A DNA stretch of 64,000 nt from Hofstenia miamia (lineage: Eukaryota > Xenacoelomorpha > Acoela), in contig SCFE01000044.1 in NCBI GenBank assembly GCA_004352715.1, positions 685,017 through 749,016 of the forward strand, given 5' to 3'. Position 1 is the first letter of the stretch. Every line of letters begins with the position of its first letter. The position numbers and the translations under genes are program-made. Below are positions 23,940-32,796 of this stretch, piece after piece. A model generated the notes under the pieces. It saw only the letters and a list, made by a program, of their open reading frames with translations, searched no databases and was not told the DNA's origin.

Positions 23940-24175
23940 ATAAAAAAACAAGTGTGTAAACTAAGTATGTAAACTAAATTAACGTGATATTTCCAATGTT
24001 GCTTATGTTAATAAAAAAACAAGTATGTAAACTAAGTATGTAAACTAAATTAATGTGATATTTCCAATGTCATGTATATTAATAAAAAAACTAGCATGTT
24101 AAATAAGTATCTAAACTAAATTAATGTGGTATTTTCCAATGTCATGTATCTTAATAAAAAACTAGTATGTAATGT
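23940..24175. repeat. Minisatellite, unit about 65 bp, about four copies
   Basis: Repeats of TTAATAAAAAAACAAGTATG, TAAACTAAATTAATGTGATA and TTTCCAATGTCATGTAT, each slightly different. Non-coding. Confidence 0.75.
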
Positions 24176-24305
24176 GTGAAAGAAAAACTAAAAAAATGTA
24201 AGGTAATGTGTGAAAGTAAAACTAAAAGTAAGTTAATGTGGGAAAGTAAAACTAACAAAATGTAAGTTAATGTGGAAAAGTAAAAAAATGTAAACTAAAT
24301 TAGGC
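24175..24305. repeat. Minisatellite, unit about 30 bp, about four copies
   Basis: Unit AATGTGTGAAAGTAAAACTA followed by AAAAAATGTAAGTT. It directly abuts the 65-bp array and shares the GTAAACTAAATTA word with it. Confidence 0.7.
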
Positions 24306-24389
24306 CATATAAATAACACAAAAACTAGTCAAAGTACATGACTTCCATGACGTCAGTACAACACACTGGCAATATCCACGTCCAATTAT

Positions 24390-24950
24390 TTATGTAATAT
24401 GAATAAAAAAATTAGTTACATTTCAAACAATAGACAGCAAACAATTCTAATCTCATGGGATTTTTTACTTATGTAATTCCAAAAACTTATATGCACAAAA
24501 AAAATTGGCTACATTTTAAACAATAAACAAATGTATTTGCCAACACAAAACAGAATATATTCCAATGGCGTCAGAGATACACAAATGGCCAAAGTACACC
24601 AAGTATCCATGCCTGTGAGGGTCAAAGGTAAAAAATATCAACGTAATGGACTCAGGTATTACTACTGGAAAAGCTCCAGAGCTTCACTTGCTATATATTG
24701 TCTTGTACCCATAACAAAATTATGAAATTATGCATGATCAGTAGTTATATATGAGTATAAATCCATAAAGTCATAAATGCACTTAGGTAATTACTTATTG
24801 CTTAATTGTTGTTTTCATGTAGCAAGAGCTGTGCTCACTGTAGAAGTCTTGTGATTGTAGTAAAATTCTAAAATTCTGCATGAATAGTTATTACATATAT
24901 AGTTACAAAGTCATAAAAGCACTTGGCTTATAATTATTACATAATCTTTG
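24390..24950. repeat. Two short tandem duplications
   Basis: About 24395-24440 (ATTAGTTACATTTCAAACAA) recurs diverged at 24485-24530. About 24721-24800 (AAGTCATAAATGCACTTAGG) recurs at 24876-24950. No gene. Confidence 0.45.
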
Positions 24951-25764
24951 TTTATGTGTAATTCAAAAAATCACACATTGACTGTCTAGGGTTAAAAAAC
25001 AACCATTGGTGATTCAAAAATCACCGATTTAGATGACCGAATATAAATTCGCCATATTCCAGGCCATTAGTTATAATTGCCTTTGTAAATATTCATTTGT
25101 GTGCGTGTATATTTGTTTTTGTACTTGTGTAGTTATTTTTTTGACGCTATTTAGACTTGTAAACAGTATTTTATAGTGTATAAATCAACTCTTCTTCTTC
25201 TTCTACTAGGAACAAAATTGTCTACGGAACCCAAAGTACTAGTGAATTCCACTCAGCTACACTTTAGCTTAGCTTGATCCACTGTGTCTCAAAATATTAA
25301 ATTTAAATTAAAAGATATTAAATTTCAATCAGTGAATATCCAAATAAAAAAATTAAAAATCAATAACCTGCACTTTCTACATATATATATATATATATAT
25401 TACTATATTGTATTTATTTCTAAAGGCGCCCTGTTACAGAACACCGACACTATACACGTCAATTGTCAAAAAGGCGTTTTTAGGTTTTGTCAAAGATTAG
25501 GAGCAGTAATTCAAAAAGGCATTAACATCTTTGCGAACATGATTTTGAGGGGTAATGAGACGAATGTGTGGATATAGTTGAATCATCAAAAGAGATAACA
25601 GGTAGAGTCAAACATTGTGAATGAAGACAGTTATGGAAGATCGTGAGCCTATGGAGACTGCAAATAAGACTAGATTTTTAATTTGGAGTGTTGCGACTGA
25701 ATAAAATGTAATTGTTATTCAAATACAATAGTTACAGAACTATAATTAAAACCGCAGTAAAGAA

Positions 25765-25848
25765 TTGAGCCAACTGGATTTGAACCAGTACTTCTCAGTT
25801 TACCAATTTCTCAGGATACTGAGCGTGATACCATTTCACTATGGCTCA
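25765..25848 (-). tRNA. tRNA or tRNA-like gene, probable intron, anticodon unclear
   Basis: Read on the minus strand from 25848. The acceptor stem TGAGCCA/TGGCTCA is perfect (7 bp). The D arm is GTGA-AATGGTA-TCAC, the T arm is ACTGG-TTCAAAT-CCAGT (5 bp), and a discriminator A follows. The pol III A box (TAGTGAAATGGT) and B box (GGTTCAAATCC) fit consensus, and a TTTT run lies about 15 bases after the end. The anticodon stem can be CTCAG/CTGAG, but the loop between is about 20 nt, so an intron of roughly 11-13 nt or an unusual structure is needed. The anticodon could be TCC or CCT depending on stem register. It could also be the head of a tRNA-derived SINE or a pseudogene. Confidence 0.55.
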
Positions 25849-25849
25849 C

Positions 25850-26700
25850 TATACAAAAAATTTAATACACTCAAAATAACGTAAAAAATTTTATTGCCCA
25901 ATAACCAAGTCGAATGGCTTTTAAAGATAATTCAATATAGAATATGAAGAATAAAGTTGAAGTCACTAACTTTCTATGTAATTTTGAAAGTAGACTACTA
26001 ATAAAAAGAAGTAATAAAAAAGTACAAGAATACTATTTTTTATTAAGCAAAGACCATAAAAGAACAAGACAATAACAGGAAACAAAATGTCTTTGTAACT
26101 AAAAAAAAATTAGCTTCAGTCTATTGAAGCAAATAATAAATTCAAGCACCACCACCCAAAGGAGAGTTTTCGATAAGCAAATGCACAGGAAGAACTAAAT
26201 TATGCTTTTCAAACTAAAGCAGGTGCATTAATTTCATAATTAGAAATAAGTCACATTGTTTCCAACATTATAGAATGTTTTCTTGATTAGAAGCCCAAAA
26301 GAGGATAACATCCTCAGCTGAAGGTGAAAAATTACCAAATGACTAAAAATTATTATTCAAAATGTAGGATATAATGGATACCAGAGACAAAATTAGGAGG
26401 AAGAACAAAGCCACTTGGGGTTTTAAATCTCCTAAAAATATTTTTTTTAAAATTGAAAAAGAAGCTAAATGAAAAACTTCAGCAACTTTAAACAACTTAC
26501 GATCTAAAATCTAAAATAAAAAAACCAATTTAAATATGAATTAAGAAACAGCTATTTCAAATAGACGTAATTACAAACACAGGAAGAATTTACCCCAATA
26601 TGAATAAATGGTTGAGTACCATTTAATTCAGACTATGGAAACTCATTCGAAACATTCTCAGTATCAGGATCAGAATCATCTGCAAAAACCTGAGTCCACT
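25850..26700. other. Gene-free stretch
   Basis: AT-rich. No gene or repeat was recognised up to the coding remnant that starts near 26700. Confidence 0.35.
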
Positions 26701-26764
26701 TGTAATCACTCACGGCACAAACAACTCTTTAAGAATGAACTTCTATTCAAATGATGATATTATT

Positions 26765-27864
26765 GTGAAGCTCCCAAACTCAGAGTTGCTTTAGGTCTTG
26801 TCATATCCACAAAAGTTACTTTTTATGCAATGAACCACCACACAGGCACAATAATTTGGGAGTTATCCGGCTATGTTAACAAGTATTTTAAGATGTTTTA
26901 CTCCACTGTTGTCAACAAGTTTAAAGTTAAGTTTGTGCATGCTCTAGGCCATTATGCTTCTACCAGGTACGTATTCAACAAATTAGGCATGGAAGATGTG
27001 ATTCAGACCAGAGATCCGTTCAGAGATGCCCAAGTCTTTGGGTTTGCTGTCTCTGAAGATATAAGCATGAGGGTAGCAGGGTGCCCAGCAGGTCTCACCA
27101 AAGTTGGCTGCTAGTGTAGGTGCCTTCTTAGGATATTTCATAGAGTTTAAGTACCTTTATCCTCTGCTTCAACTCACTCAGGACTTCAAAGATATGAAAA
27201 AGTGCTGCAGAGCAGCAATTTGGGCTCCATATGGGTTCTGATACAGACAAGCTAGACAGGATTGGATCGCCATAGCAGAAAGTGTTATAGGCAGACTAGG
27301 CACTTATATTACTATCACTCAGNNNNNNNNNNNNNNNNNNNNNGCAGAGCAGCAATTTGGGCTCCATATGGGTTCTGATACAGACAAGCTAGACAGGATT
27401 GGATCGCCATAGCAGAAAGTGTTATAGGCAGACTAGGCACTTATATTACTATCACTCAGCCTAGATCTACCTTGGCTCAGAGCCCACACTTTGCCACCAA
27501 CAAGGTAGTTAGTTACCAAGACGATAATGAACAGGTGGGAGCAACTCTTCTCAAAAGCAGAGCACATTGAAGCTGCCCTTGAGATTTTAACCTATGTAAG
27601 TTCTAAAATATCCGAGGAAACAATTAATATGTTTAGAGCTGCTTTTGGTGCCGGCGCCTTGGTGGTCCTTACCGCGGAAATTTCTGGCAAATGAGCCATA
27701 GAAGAATTAACCGAAGTAGATGAGGAATCTGAAATAGAAGAGTCTGAGGCTTTAGAGACTGACATTGCTGAGTCCTCCACTAGGTCAACCAAAAAGCGAA
27801 AAGTTGTCCACAGAACAAAACCCATAAGCAAAAAACCTAGAAAGGGAGGAAGGAGATAAGCCAA
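26765..27864 (+). pseudogene. Degenerate coding remnant of unknown family (possible virus-derived sequence)
   Basis: A run of protein-like sequence with higher G+C than its surroundings. An open segment continues upstream of the ATG at 26830 and ends at a stop at 27114. The same polypeptide appears to go on in another frame at about 27117-27240, beyond one stop to 27480, and again in another frame from about 27490. The last segment has an acidic stretch (DEESEIEESEALETD) followed by a lysine/arginine-rich, nuclear-localisation-like tail (STKKRKVVHR...KKPRKGGRR) and a stop at about 27860. A capsid or nucleoprotein-like plan with a basic tail is suggested but no family was recognised. It is broken by at least three frame changes or stops, and by the 21-N gap with duplicated flanks. 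Integrated viral sequence is a guess from composition and layout only. Confidence 0.35.
27207..27459. repeat. 116-bp sequence written twice around a 21-N gap
   Basis: 27207-27322 and 27344-27459 are identical by eye and separated only by N. This is the signature of two contig ends that overlap but were not merged, not a biological repeat. Confidence 0.85.
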
Positions 27865-27921
27865 CCACGTATACCAAATATGCCAATTTAGGGCTAACGA
27901 CTGAGAGCAATCGCATCAATA

Positions 27922-28194
27922 TTGTATTTTCGACTTAAACTTATAAAAGTGACAAACCTCCAGGTCCATGAGTGGAGAAGGATGATAGATGTGACAAAAA
28001 TTCGAACAAGATATGGGGCGGCAGTACATGTTGACATGGATAGAAATGAGTTTCTCTATCTACTGAGAAGGTACTCACAAGTGATTGACAATGGGGACGA
28101 GAGTCACCTTGTTGGCAGTCTGGTCCAGCTATCAGAGAAAGTAGAAGAAACCGGCCCTAAACGTCACTTACACCGCATTTTTGTGCAGGACTGA
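27922..28194 (+). CDS. Small open reading frame of unknown function next to the degenerate remnant
   Basis: An uninterrupted 90-codon frame with balanced, charged composition and no low-complexity sequence. Legible parts are VHEWRRMIDVTKIRTRYGAA, DMDRNEFLYLLRRYSQ and a C-terminus KRHLHRIFVQD. The region shares the higher G+C of the preceding remnant and ends just before an (AT)n run, so both may come from one inserted element. The frame may open upstream of the ATG. No domain was recognised. It could be real coding sequence (small gene or viral gene remnant) or chance; the codon-like composition favours the former. Confidence 0.35.
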   Translation: MYFRLKLIKVTNLQVHEWRRMIDVTKIRTRYGAAVHVDMDRNEFLYLLRRYSQVIDNGDESHLVGSLVQLSEKVEETGPKRHLHRIFVQD

Positions 28195-28217
28195 CTTAAT
28201 GTTCTATGTACTAGTGG

Positions 28218-28222
<5 letters not shown>

Positions 28223-28284
<62 letters not shown>
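28223..28284. repeat. (AT)n microsatellite
   Basis: About 60 bp of uninterrupted AT dinucleotides. Confidence 0.95.
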
Positions 28285-28287
<3 letters not shown>

Positions 28288-28888
28288 AATTATATATACA
28301 TATTGTTATAAGTTGACTATAAACATGTATCTCTTATCTAATACGGTGTTTTTATCCAAAAACCACAATTTATTACACTTATTTAACTTACTTGATAAGA
28401 AGTATATCTAGAATTTTACCATCGTTGTTGCATAATAAATATTTTTTGATTATGATGTATTATTACTTTTACTAAAACAGTGGTTATTGCAATTCATTCC
28501 ATTCTCTCCTTGTTAAATTTGAGTGTGATTTGCATGCTGAATTAATAGCTACGTAAAACATTGGCATTTATCAGTTTAGAGAATACTAAAGGTTTTGTAC
28601 CTATTTACAAGGGAAACGTAGGTGTTTAAATTTTTTATATTAAAACTAGTGTTTAACGAAAAATACTGAAAGTTAGAGCGTTATTTTAATTTAGAGGACT
28701 CTGAAATGTAAATATTTAGTTACCATGGCAAAAGACATATGAAGTCATAAAACATGGCAGGAAGCTATTAAGTCACAAAATGGCGTTGTATAACTATTTT
28801 GTTATCAATATTTTAAGAATTACATTATTATATTTTTAATTTATAAAAGCGCTAGTTTTATATTTTTAAAAATAATCTCTAAAGGTAT
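28285..28888. other. Gene-free AT-rich stretch upstream of the ISXO2-like transposase
   Basis: No recognisable gene. It may contain the left end of the transposase element; TIRs were not identified. Confidence 0.35.
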
Positions 28889-29827
28889 ATGCAGAGAGAA
28901 AATACAAAAATTTATAACTTTAACGTTAGGACGTATATATTTGAAATGGCACGTGCTGGAGATCGAGAGTCTTCATTTTTTGATTTAATATATGTCGCTG
29001 GAGATGAGCAGCGAGCAATTCAATATTGCGAAGACCGTGTGCTCATAGCCAGATCGTTATCATGCAATATTTGTGATATTCAAATGTCGGGGATTTCAGA
29101 TTCTTCAACAATTGACAAATTGGTTTGGCGCTGCAAAATTTGCAAGAAAAAGAAATCTTTGCAACATGGATAATTTTTTTGAGGAGCTCATTTCACCCTT
29201 AAAAAACTATTTTTTGAGTTTATTCATTTATAATGAATACACCAGTCACCATTGCAATGTGATGTTTCAAGCCGTACTGCTGTGGACTGGTACTGCTATT
29301 GCAGAGATGTATGCTCTGCTATTTTGGTAAATCCAAATGTCTGCAGGCAGAAACTGGGTGGCAAAGATCATGTCATTCAAATTGACGAAAGCGTGTTTAG
29401 AAAACGTGAAAGATGGGTATTTGGCATTTATGATACTCAAGAGAGTATTGGTTATACGGAATTTGTTCCAGATCGTAGTGGCGATACTTTACTGCCTATT
29501 ATCTTTAAAAAAGTAGAATTTGACTCTATTATTTGCACGGGTGGATGGGCAGCTTATTCAAGTCTTTCTCCTCCATTTGGTCCATGTCTATATGATCATC
29601 ATGTAGTAATACATGCGGATAATTTTGTGGATCTCGTCACTAGGACACATACCAATAATGTAGAGACTAGGTGGAGTGGTGCAAAACGTAAATTTAAAGC
29701 AATGACTGGTACTGTTGATGAAATGATCCCAGCTCATTTAGATGAGTACATGTGGAGACAACGTTTTGGGAAAAACGCTTTCAATAATTTCATTAGGCAC
29801 ATCTCCATAGTATATCCCATTAACTAG
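28889..29827 (+). pseudogene. ISXO2/IS1595-like (Merlin-type) DDE transposase, frame-shifted and with a catalytic Asp lost
   Basis: The N-terminal segment (28889-29173) has a zinc-ribbon pattern, CNIC and then WRCKICKKKKSL. A frame change leads to FFEELISPLKNYFLSL (about 29170-29215), and another change to the catalytic part (29252-29827). That part reads VDWYCYCRDVCSAIL, then HVIQIDESVF (first catalytic D), WVFGIYD, then IICTGGWAAYSSL. In this family the last motif is normally 'DGW..Y', so the second Asp is now Gly. HTNNVETRWSGAKRKFKAMT follows, with the H-N-E block, then DEYMWRQRFG. Animal members are Merlin-like cut-and-paste elements. Two frameshifts plus the lost Asp mean it is inactive. 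Confidence 0.8.
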
Positions 29828-29935
29828 GTGGATTCCTCGTTATTATAGTCGAGGTGGATTCCTCGTTATTATAGTAGAGGTGGATTCCTCGTTATTATAG
29901 TAGAGATGGATTCCTCGTTATTACAGTAGTTTTTT
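29826..29935. repeat. 26-bp tandem repeat, four copies
   Basis: Unit AGGTGGATTCCTCGTTATTA followed by TAGTAG, with one or two changes between units. It begins at the transposase stop codon. The unit length is not a multiple of three. Confidence 0.9.
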
Positions 29936-29941
29936 AGCAAT

Positions 29942-30136
29942 AGAGGTTTGTATGAGCCATCATTGTCTAGTATTGTTCATGCATATGACTGTGATGAATT
30001 TTCATACATTGTGTATGAGCCATCATTGTCTAGTATTGTTCATGCATATGACTGTGATGAATTTTCATACATTGACGAGACTAGAAGGCGTTTAGAAACT
30101 CGGGCAAAAGAACATATAAGAAGGCATCTGCAATAA
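29942..30136 (+). pseudogene. Penelope-like GIY-YIG tail with an in-frame 63-bp duplication
   Basis: The frame encodes YDCDEFSYIDETRRRLETRA and KEHIRRHLQ, matching the PLE endonuclease signature 'C..C...YIGETRR.L..RI.EH...HL' with Gly to Asp at the YIGET position and the zinc-finger cysteines altered. The segment 29949-30011 is repeated exactly at 30012-30074 in frame. The frame stays open through both copies and ends at 30134-30136. No RT is present. It lies directly after the 26-bp array. Confidence 0.65.
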
Positions 30137-30195
30137 GAAATTTAAACAGAAAAAGTTCGGGAACATTGCAAAAAAAATATATATATATATATATA

Positions 30196-30534
30196 NNNNN
30201 NNNNNNNNNNNNNNNNNNNNNNNNNNNNNNNNNNNNNNNNNNNNNNNNNNNNNNNNNNNNNNNNNNNNNNNNNNNNNNNNNNNNNNNNNNNNNNNNNNNN
30301 NNNNNNNNNNNNNNNNNNNNNNNNNNNNNNNNNNNNNNNNNNNNNNNNNNNNNNNNNNNNNNNNNNNNNNNNNNNNNNNNNNNNNNNNNNNNNNNNNNNN
30401 NNNNNNNNNNNNNNNNNNNNNNNNNNNNNNNNNNNNNNNNNNNNNNNNNNNNNNNNNNNNNNNNNNNNNNNNNNNNNNNNNNNNNNNNNNNNNNNNNNNN
30501 NNNNNNNNNNNNNNNNNNNNNNNNNNNNNNNNNN
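30196..30534. other. Assembly gap of 339 N in an AT microsatellite
   Basis: The gap starts inside an (AT)n run, a typical cause of assembly failure. Confidence 0.95.
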
Positions 30535-30591
30535 ATTAAAATATTTGTTTACAAACATGCATGATTTAAATATTCGATAATTATTGCGCTG

Positions 30592-30625
30592 TTAAAAGTT
30601 TGTGACCCGGGTCAGAAACTTTTAA
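30592..30625. repeat. 34-bp near-perfect palindrome related to a Tc1-like TIR
   Basis: TTAAAAGTTTGTGACCC is followed directly by its inverse GGGTCAGAAACTTTTAA, with a single mismatched pair. The inner half matches the right end of the downstream transposase element (GGGTCAGAAACTTTTAGAC at 31500). It therefore looks like two terminal repeats joined head to head. A second hairpin layer (GCGCTGTTAAAAG / CTTTTAAGCGC) surrounds it. Confidence 0.7.
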
Positions 30626-30762
30626 ACCCCTATTATTGTAAAACTTTTAAGCGCACTTAATTAAGTGGCCATTAGTGTAATAGTGTAATAGTGTAGTAAT
30701 ATTAATATTGTTTGATAAATACACGCTTTTTAATGCATTGTTGCTTTAGTTTTATCACTTAA

Positions 30763-31536
30763 ATGTACCTTTCTTTGTTTTTAGACAAAATGCCACAGCA
30801 AAGGCGTAGCCATCGACGATCACAGATTCAGGCATTAGTGGCAGAAGGTGTTCCTTTGCGAGAAATTGCAAGACGATTCCGAATAAGCAGAAACACTGTG
30901 AGAAAATGGGGCCGTCAACCTGATGGAAACATTCAAGACAAAACACGTAGTGGCAGGCCAACTGTGGTTTCTCCGAATACCAAAGAACGAATTCGGTCAC
31001 TCGCCAAAGATAAAGTTGGTATTGGTATGAAAACAGTTACCAAAAAACTGAACTTCAGTAATGATTATGTCACCAGAAATAAACGCATTAGTGTAAGCAC
31101 CGTTAGAAAATATGTGAAGTCTACTCCATGGGGGAAAATTGCCTACAAATCACGTGTGACACCTATGCTATCAGAAAAGAACATTAATGATCGTATCGCA
31201 TTTTGCAGACGTATGCAAAATGAAGGGTTTTGTGAAAATTCGAATAAAGGAAAAATTCTACGAGCACATGTTCTCTTTACTGACGAAAGCCCTGTGGAGT
31301 TGTATCCAAAGCCAAATAGGCAAAACATGCGTATACGGACAAATAATCCACAGTTAATTCCGCAAGTGCCAGTTCCAAAGTTCTCTTTGAAAATCATGGT
31401 GGCTGGGGGCATTACCCGTTACGGGAAAACTGAACTTGTCATTGTTGATCAGGGTGCAACTGTAAATGGCGAGTACTACTATTTATTTAAAAATATGGTG
31501 GGTCAGAAACTTTTAGACTACCCTGTATATACGTAG
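30763..31536 (+). pseudogene. Tc1/IS630-type transposase, C-terminally truncated at its own terminal repeat
   Basis: An open frame of up to 257 codons; the second ATG at 30790 (MPQQRRSHRRSQ) is the likelier start. A helix-turn-helix is seen in GVPLREIARRFRISRNTVRK, followed by a second DNA-binding part and a basic stretch. The catalytic core begins HVLFTDESPVEL (first Asp), then LKIMVAGGITRYGKTELVIV. The frame ends in ...YPVYT shortly after ATVNGEYYYLF. The second Asp (QQDGA..H) and the last acidic residue, normally within the next 100 residues, are missing. The final 30 bases (GGGTCAGAAACTTTTAGACT then ACCCTGTATA) are TIR sequence read as protein. An internal deletion therefore fused the core to the right terminal repeat. 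It cannot encode an active enzyme. Confidence 0.8.
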
Positions 31537-31674
31537 AGATATTCGTTTAAGTGAAACAAGCAAAACAGCCAAAACCGAATTCAAATAGTAAATTTTTAGC
31601 ACAAATCGAATACAAACTAAAAATAGAATGTCCTAAAATATAAATTGTAACAAATCTAGTTGAAAATTGCTTAC

Positions 31675-32234
31675 AGTTTTTAAAGTATTTCAAAATCACG
31701 GCTTCGATGTCCAAGGCCATCCTGCGATAAGCCTCAGTTGTTAAGTGGCAATCACGCTTACCACTAGTTTGCCGCAATTCCGAGAGTCGTCGCGTTACGA
31801 ACGCCACTGTCACCCGCTTCTTTAATAGTCCAATTAAAGCGGGCAAGGATTTCTTAATCGAAGGTCGAATGATATCACCAATATATATGGCTTTTACATT
31901 TTCCTAAATTTATAACAATAACAGTTCTTAGAAACTCAAATAGTTTACTCTTTCCAAAATACGCATGCAATACGAAATGGTACATGCGATTTTATTAACA
32001 GTAGCATCATCAAAATCGAAGTCATTTCCGCCCCATTGGAAAATCACCAAATTGAATCCTTTGATAGTTTTCTAAATTAAAATAGATACATATTTTAGAA
32101 ATCAATCTTACACAAATTTCCACAAGAGTTTTTTTGTTCTAATCCTTCGTATAAAAATGTTGAAGAAAAGGCTTCGCGAGCTAAATGTGGCTCATGCCAA
32201 CAATTGCAACTTTACGACCAAAAAGCAACACTGA
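31675..32234 (-). CDS. SGNH/GDSL-hydrolase-like gene fragment (copy 2), exons with a 45-bp intron
   Basis: Three minus-strand exons can be read. The best two are 31949-32071 (after TTTAG) with NLVIFQWGGNDFDFDDATVN, which is block III of SGNH hydrolases (G-x-N-D), and 31675-31903 with VKAIYIGDIIRPS, VAFVTRRLSEL and RDCHLTTEAYRRMALDIEAV, the C-terminal D-x-x-H-like block (here D-C-H) and closing helix. They join in phase over a 45-bp intron with GTAAAC...TTTAG borders, and the last exon ends at a GTAAGC donor. A possible first exon (about 32110-32234) encodes KVAIVGMSHI, close to the GDS(H) serine block but with Met for Asp, followed at once by TAG. The first exon is therefore broken or misjoined. 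The product would be a secreted or intracellular esterase-like protein, or part of a retroelement ORF. It may be a pseudogene. Confidence 0.6.
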
Positions 32235-32519
32235 CTAATTTAAGGTAAATTAGCATTATTCCCAGCAAACAAAACTACAATTTTTGCATTATATGAGAAA
32301 TGTATAAACTTTTTAAATTATTTAAGTTGCATTTAAAATCATTAACCACTATTTAAAGGCTACAGCAAATTTCACCGAAAAAAATCTTACCGAAAATAAT
32401 ATTAAAATGGAATGTTATGTATTTACAGAAATATACATTAAAAGAAACCTAATAATGCATTTTTACATAGCAATTTTATTTACTATGAAATCACTAATAA
32501 TATAGTTTAAGAAATATTA

Positions 32520-32796
32520 TTAATGCTGCGTTTCCACGAGCACATTACGGACAATTCAAATTTAAATAGGTAGCCGTAGTGTGCTTTTGGAGTGTTTACA
32601 CCGTAGTGTGCTTTTGGAGTGTTTATACTGTAGCGTCACATAAGCACGGTATGGTAAGTAAATTATTTCGGAATTGAGGTAGAGTAGAGGTAATGTGTTC
32701 AGACGGTAGGGAGTAAATTTTGGCTATCAATCATCACAACTTGTGGTTTTGGTGTTTTGATTAAATATGTATCCGAGTAAATTTGCGCACTATATT
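32520..32796. repeat. MITE-like segment with a 27-bp duplication
   Basis: TAGTGTGCTTTTGGAGTGTT occurs twice in tandem (about 32575-32622). The surrounding sequence has CpG-rich ends (GCTGCGTTTCCACGAGCACA, TAAGCACGGTATGG). Possible MITE, not resolved. Confidence 0.4.

Noticed and set aside
25284-25577. 97-codon open frame with a Tyr/Ile-rich middle
   Set aside because: The middle is an (AT)n microsatellite read as protein. The end looks slightly protein-like, but nothing supports a gene.
29826-29935. Four 26-bp repeats considered as a CRISPR array
   Set aside because: Units abut directly with no unique spacers, and the genome is animal.
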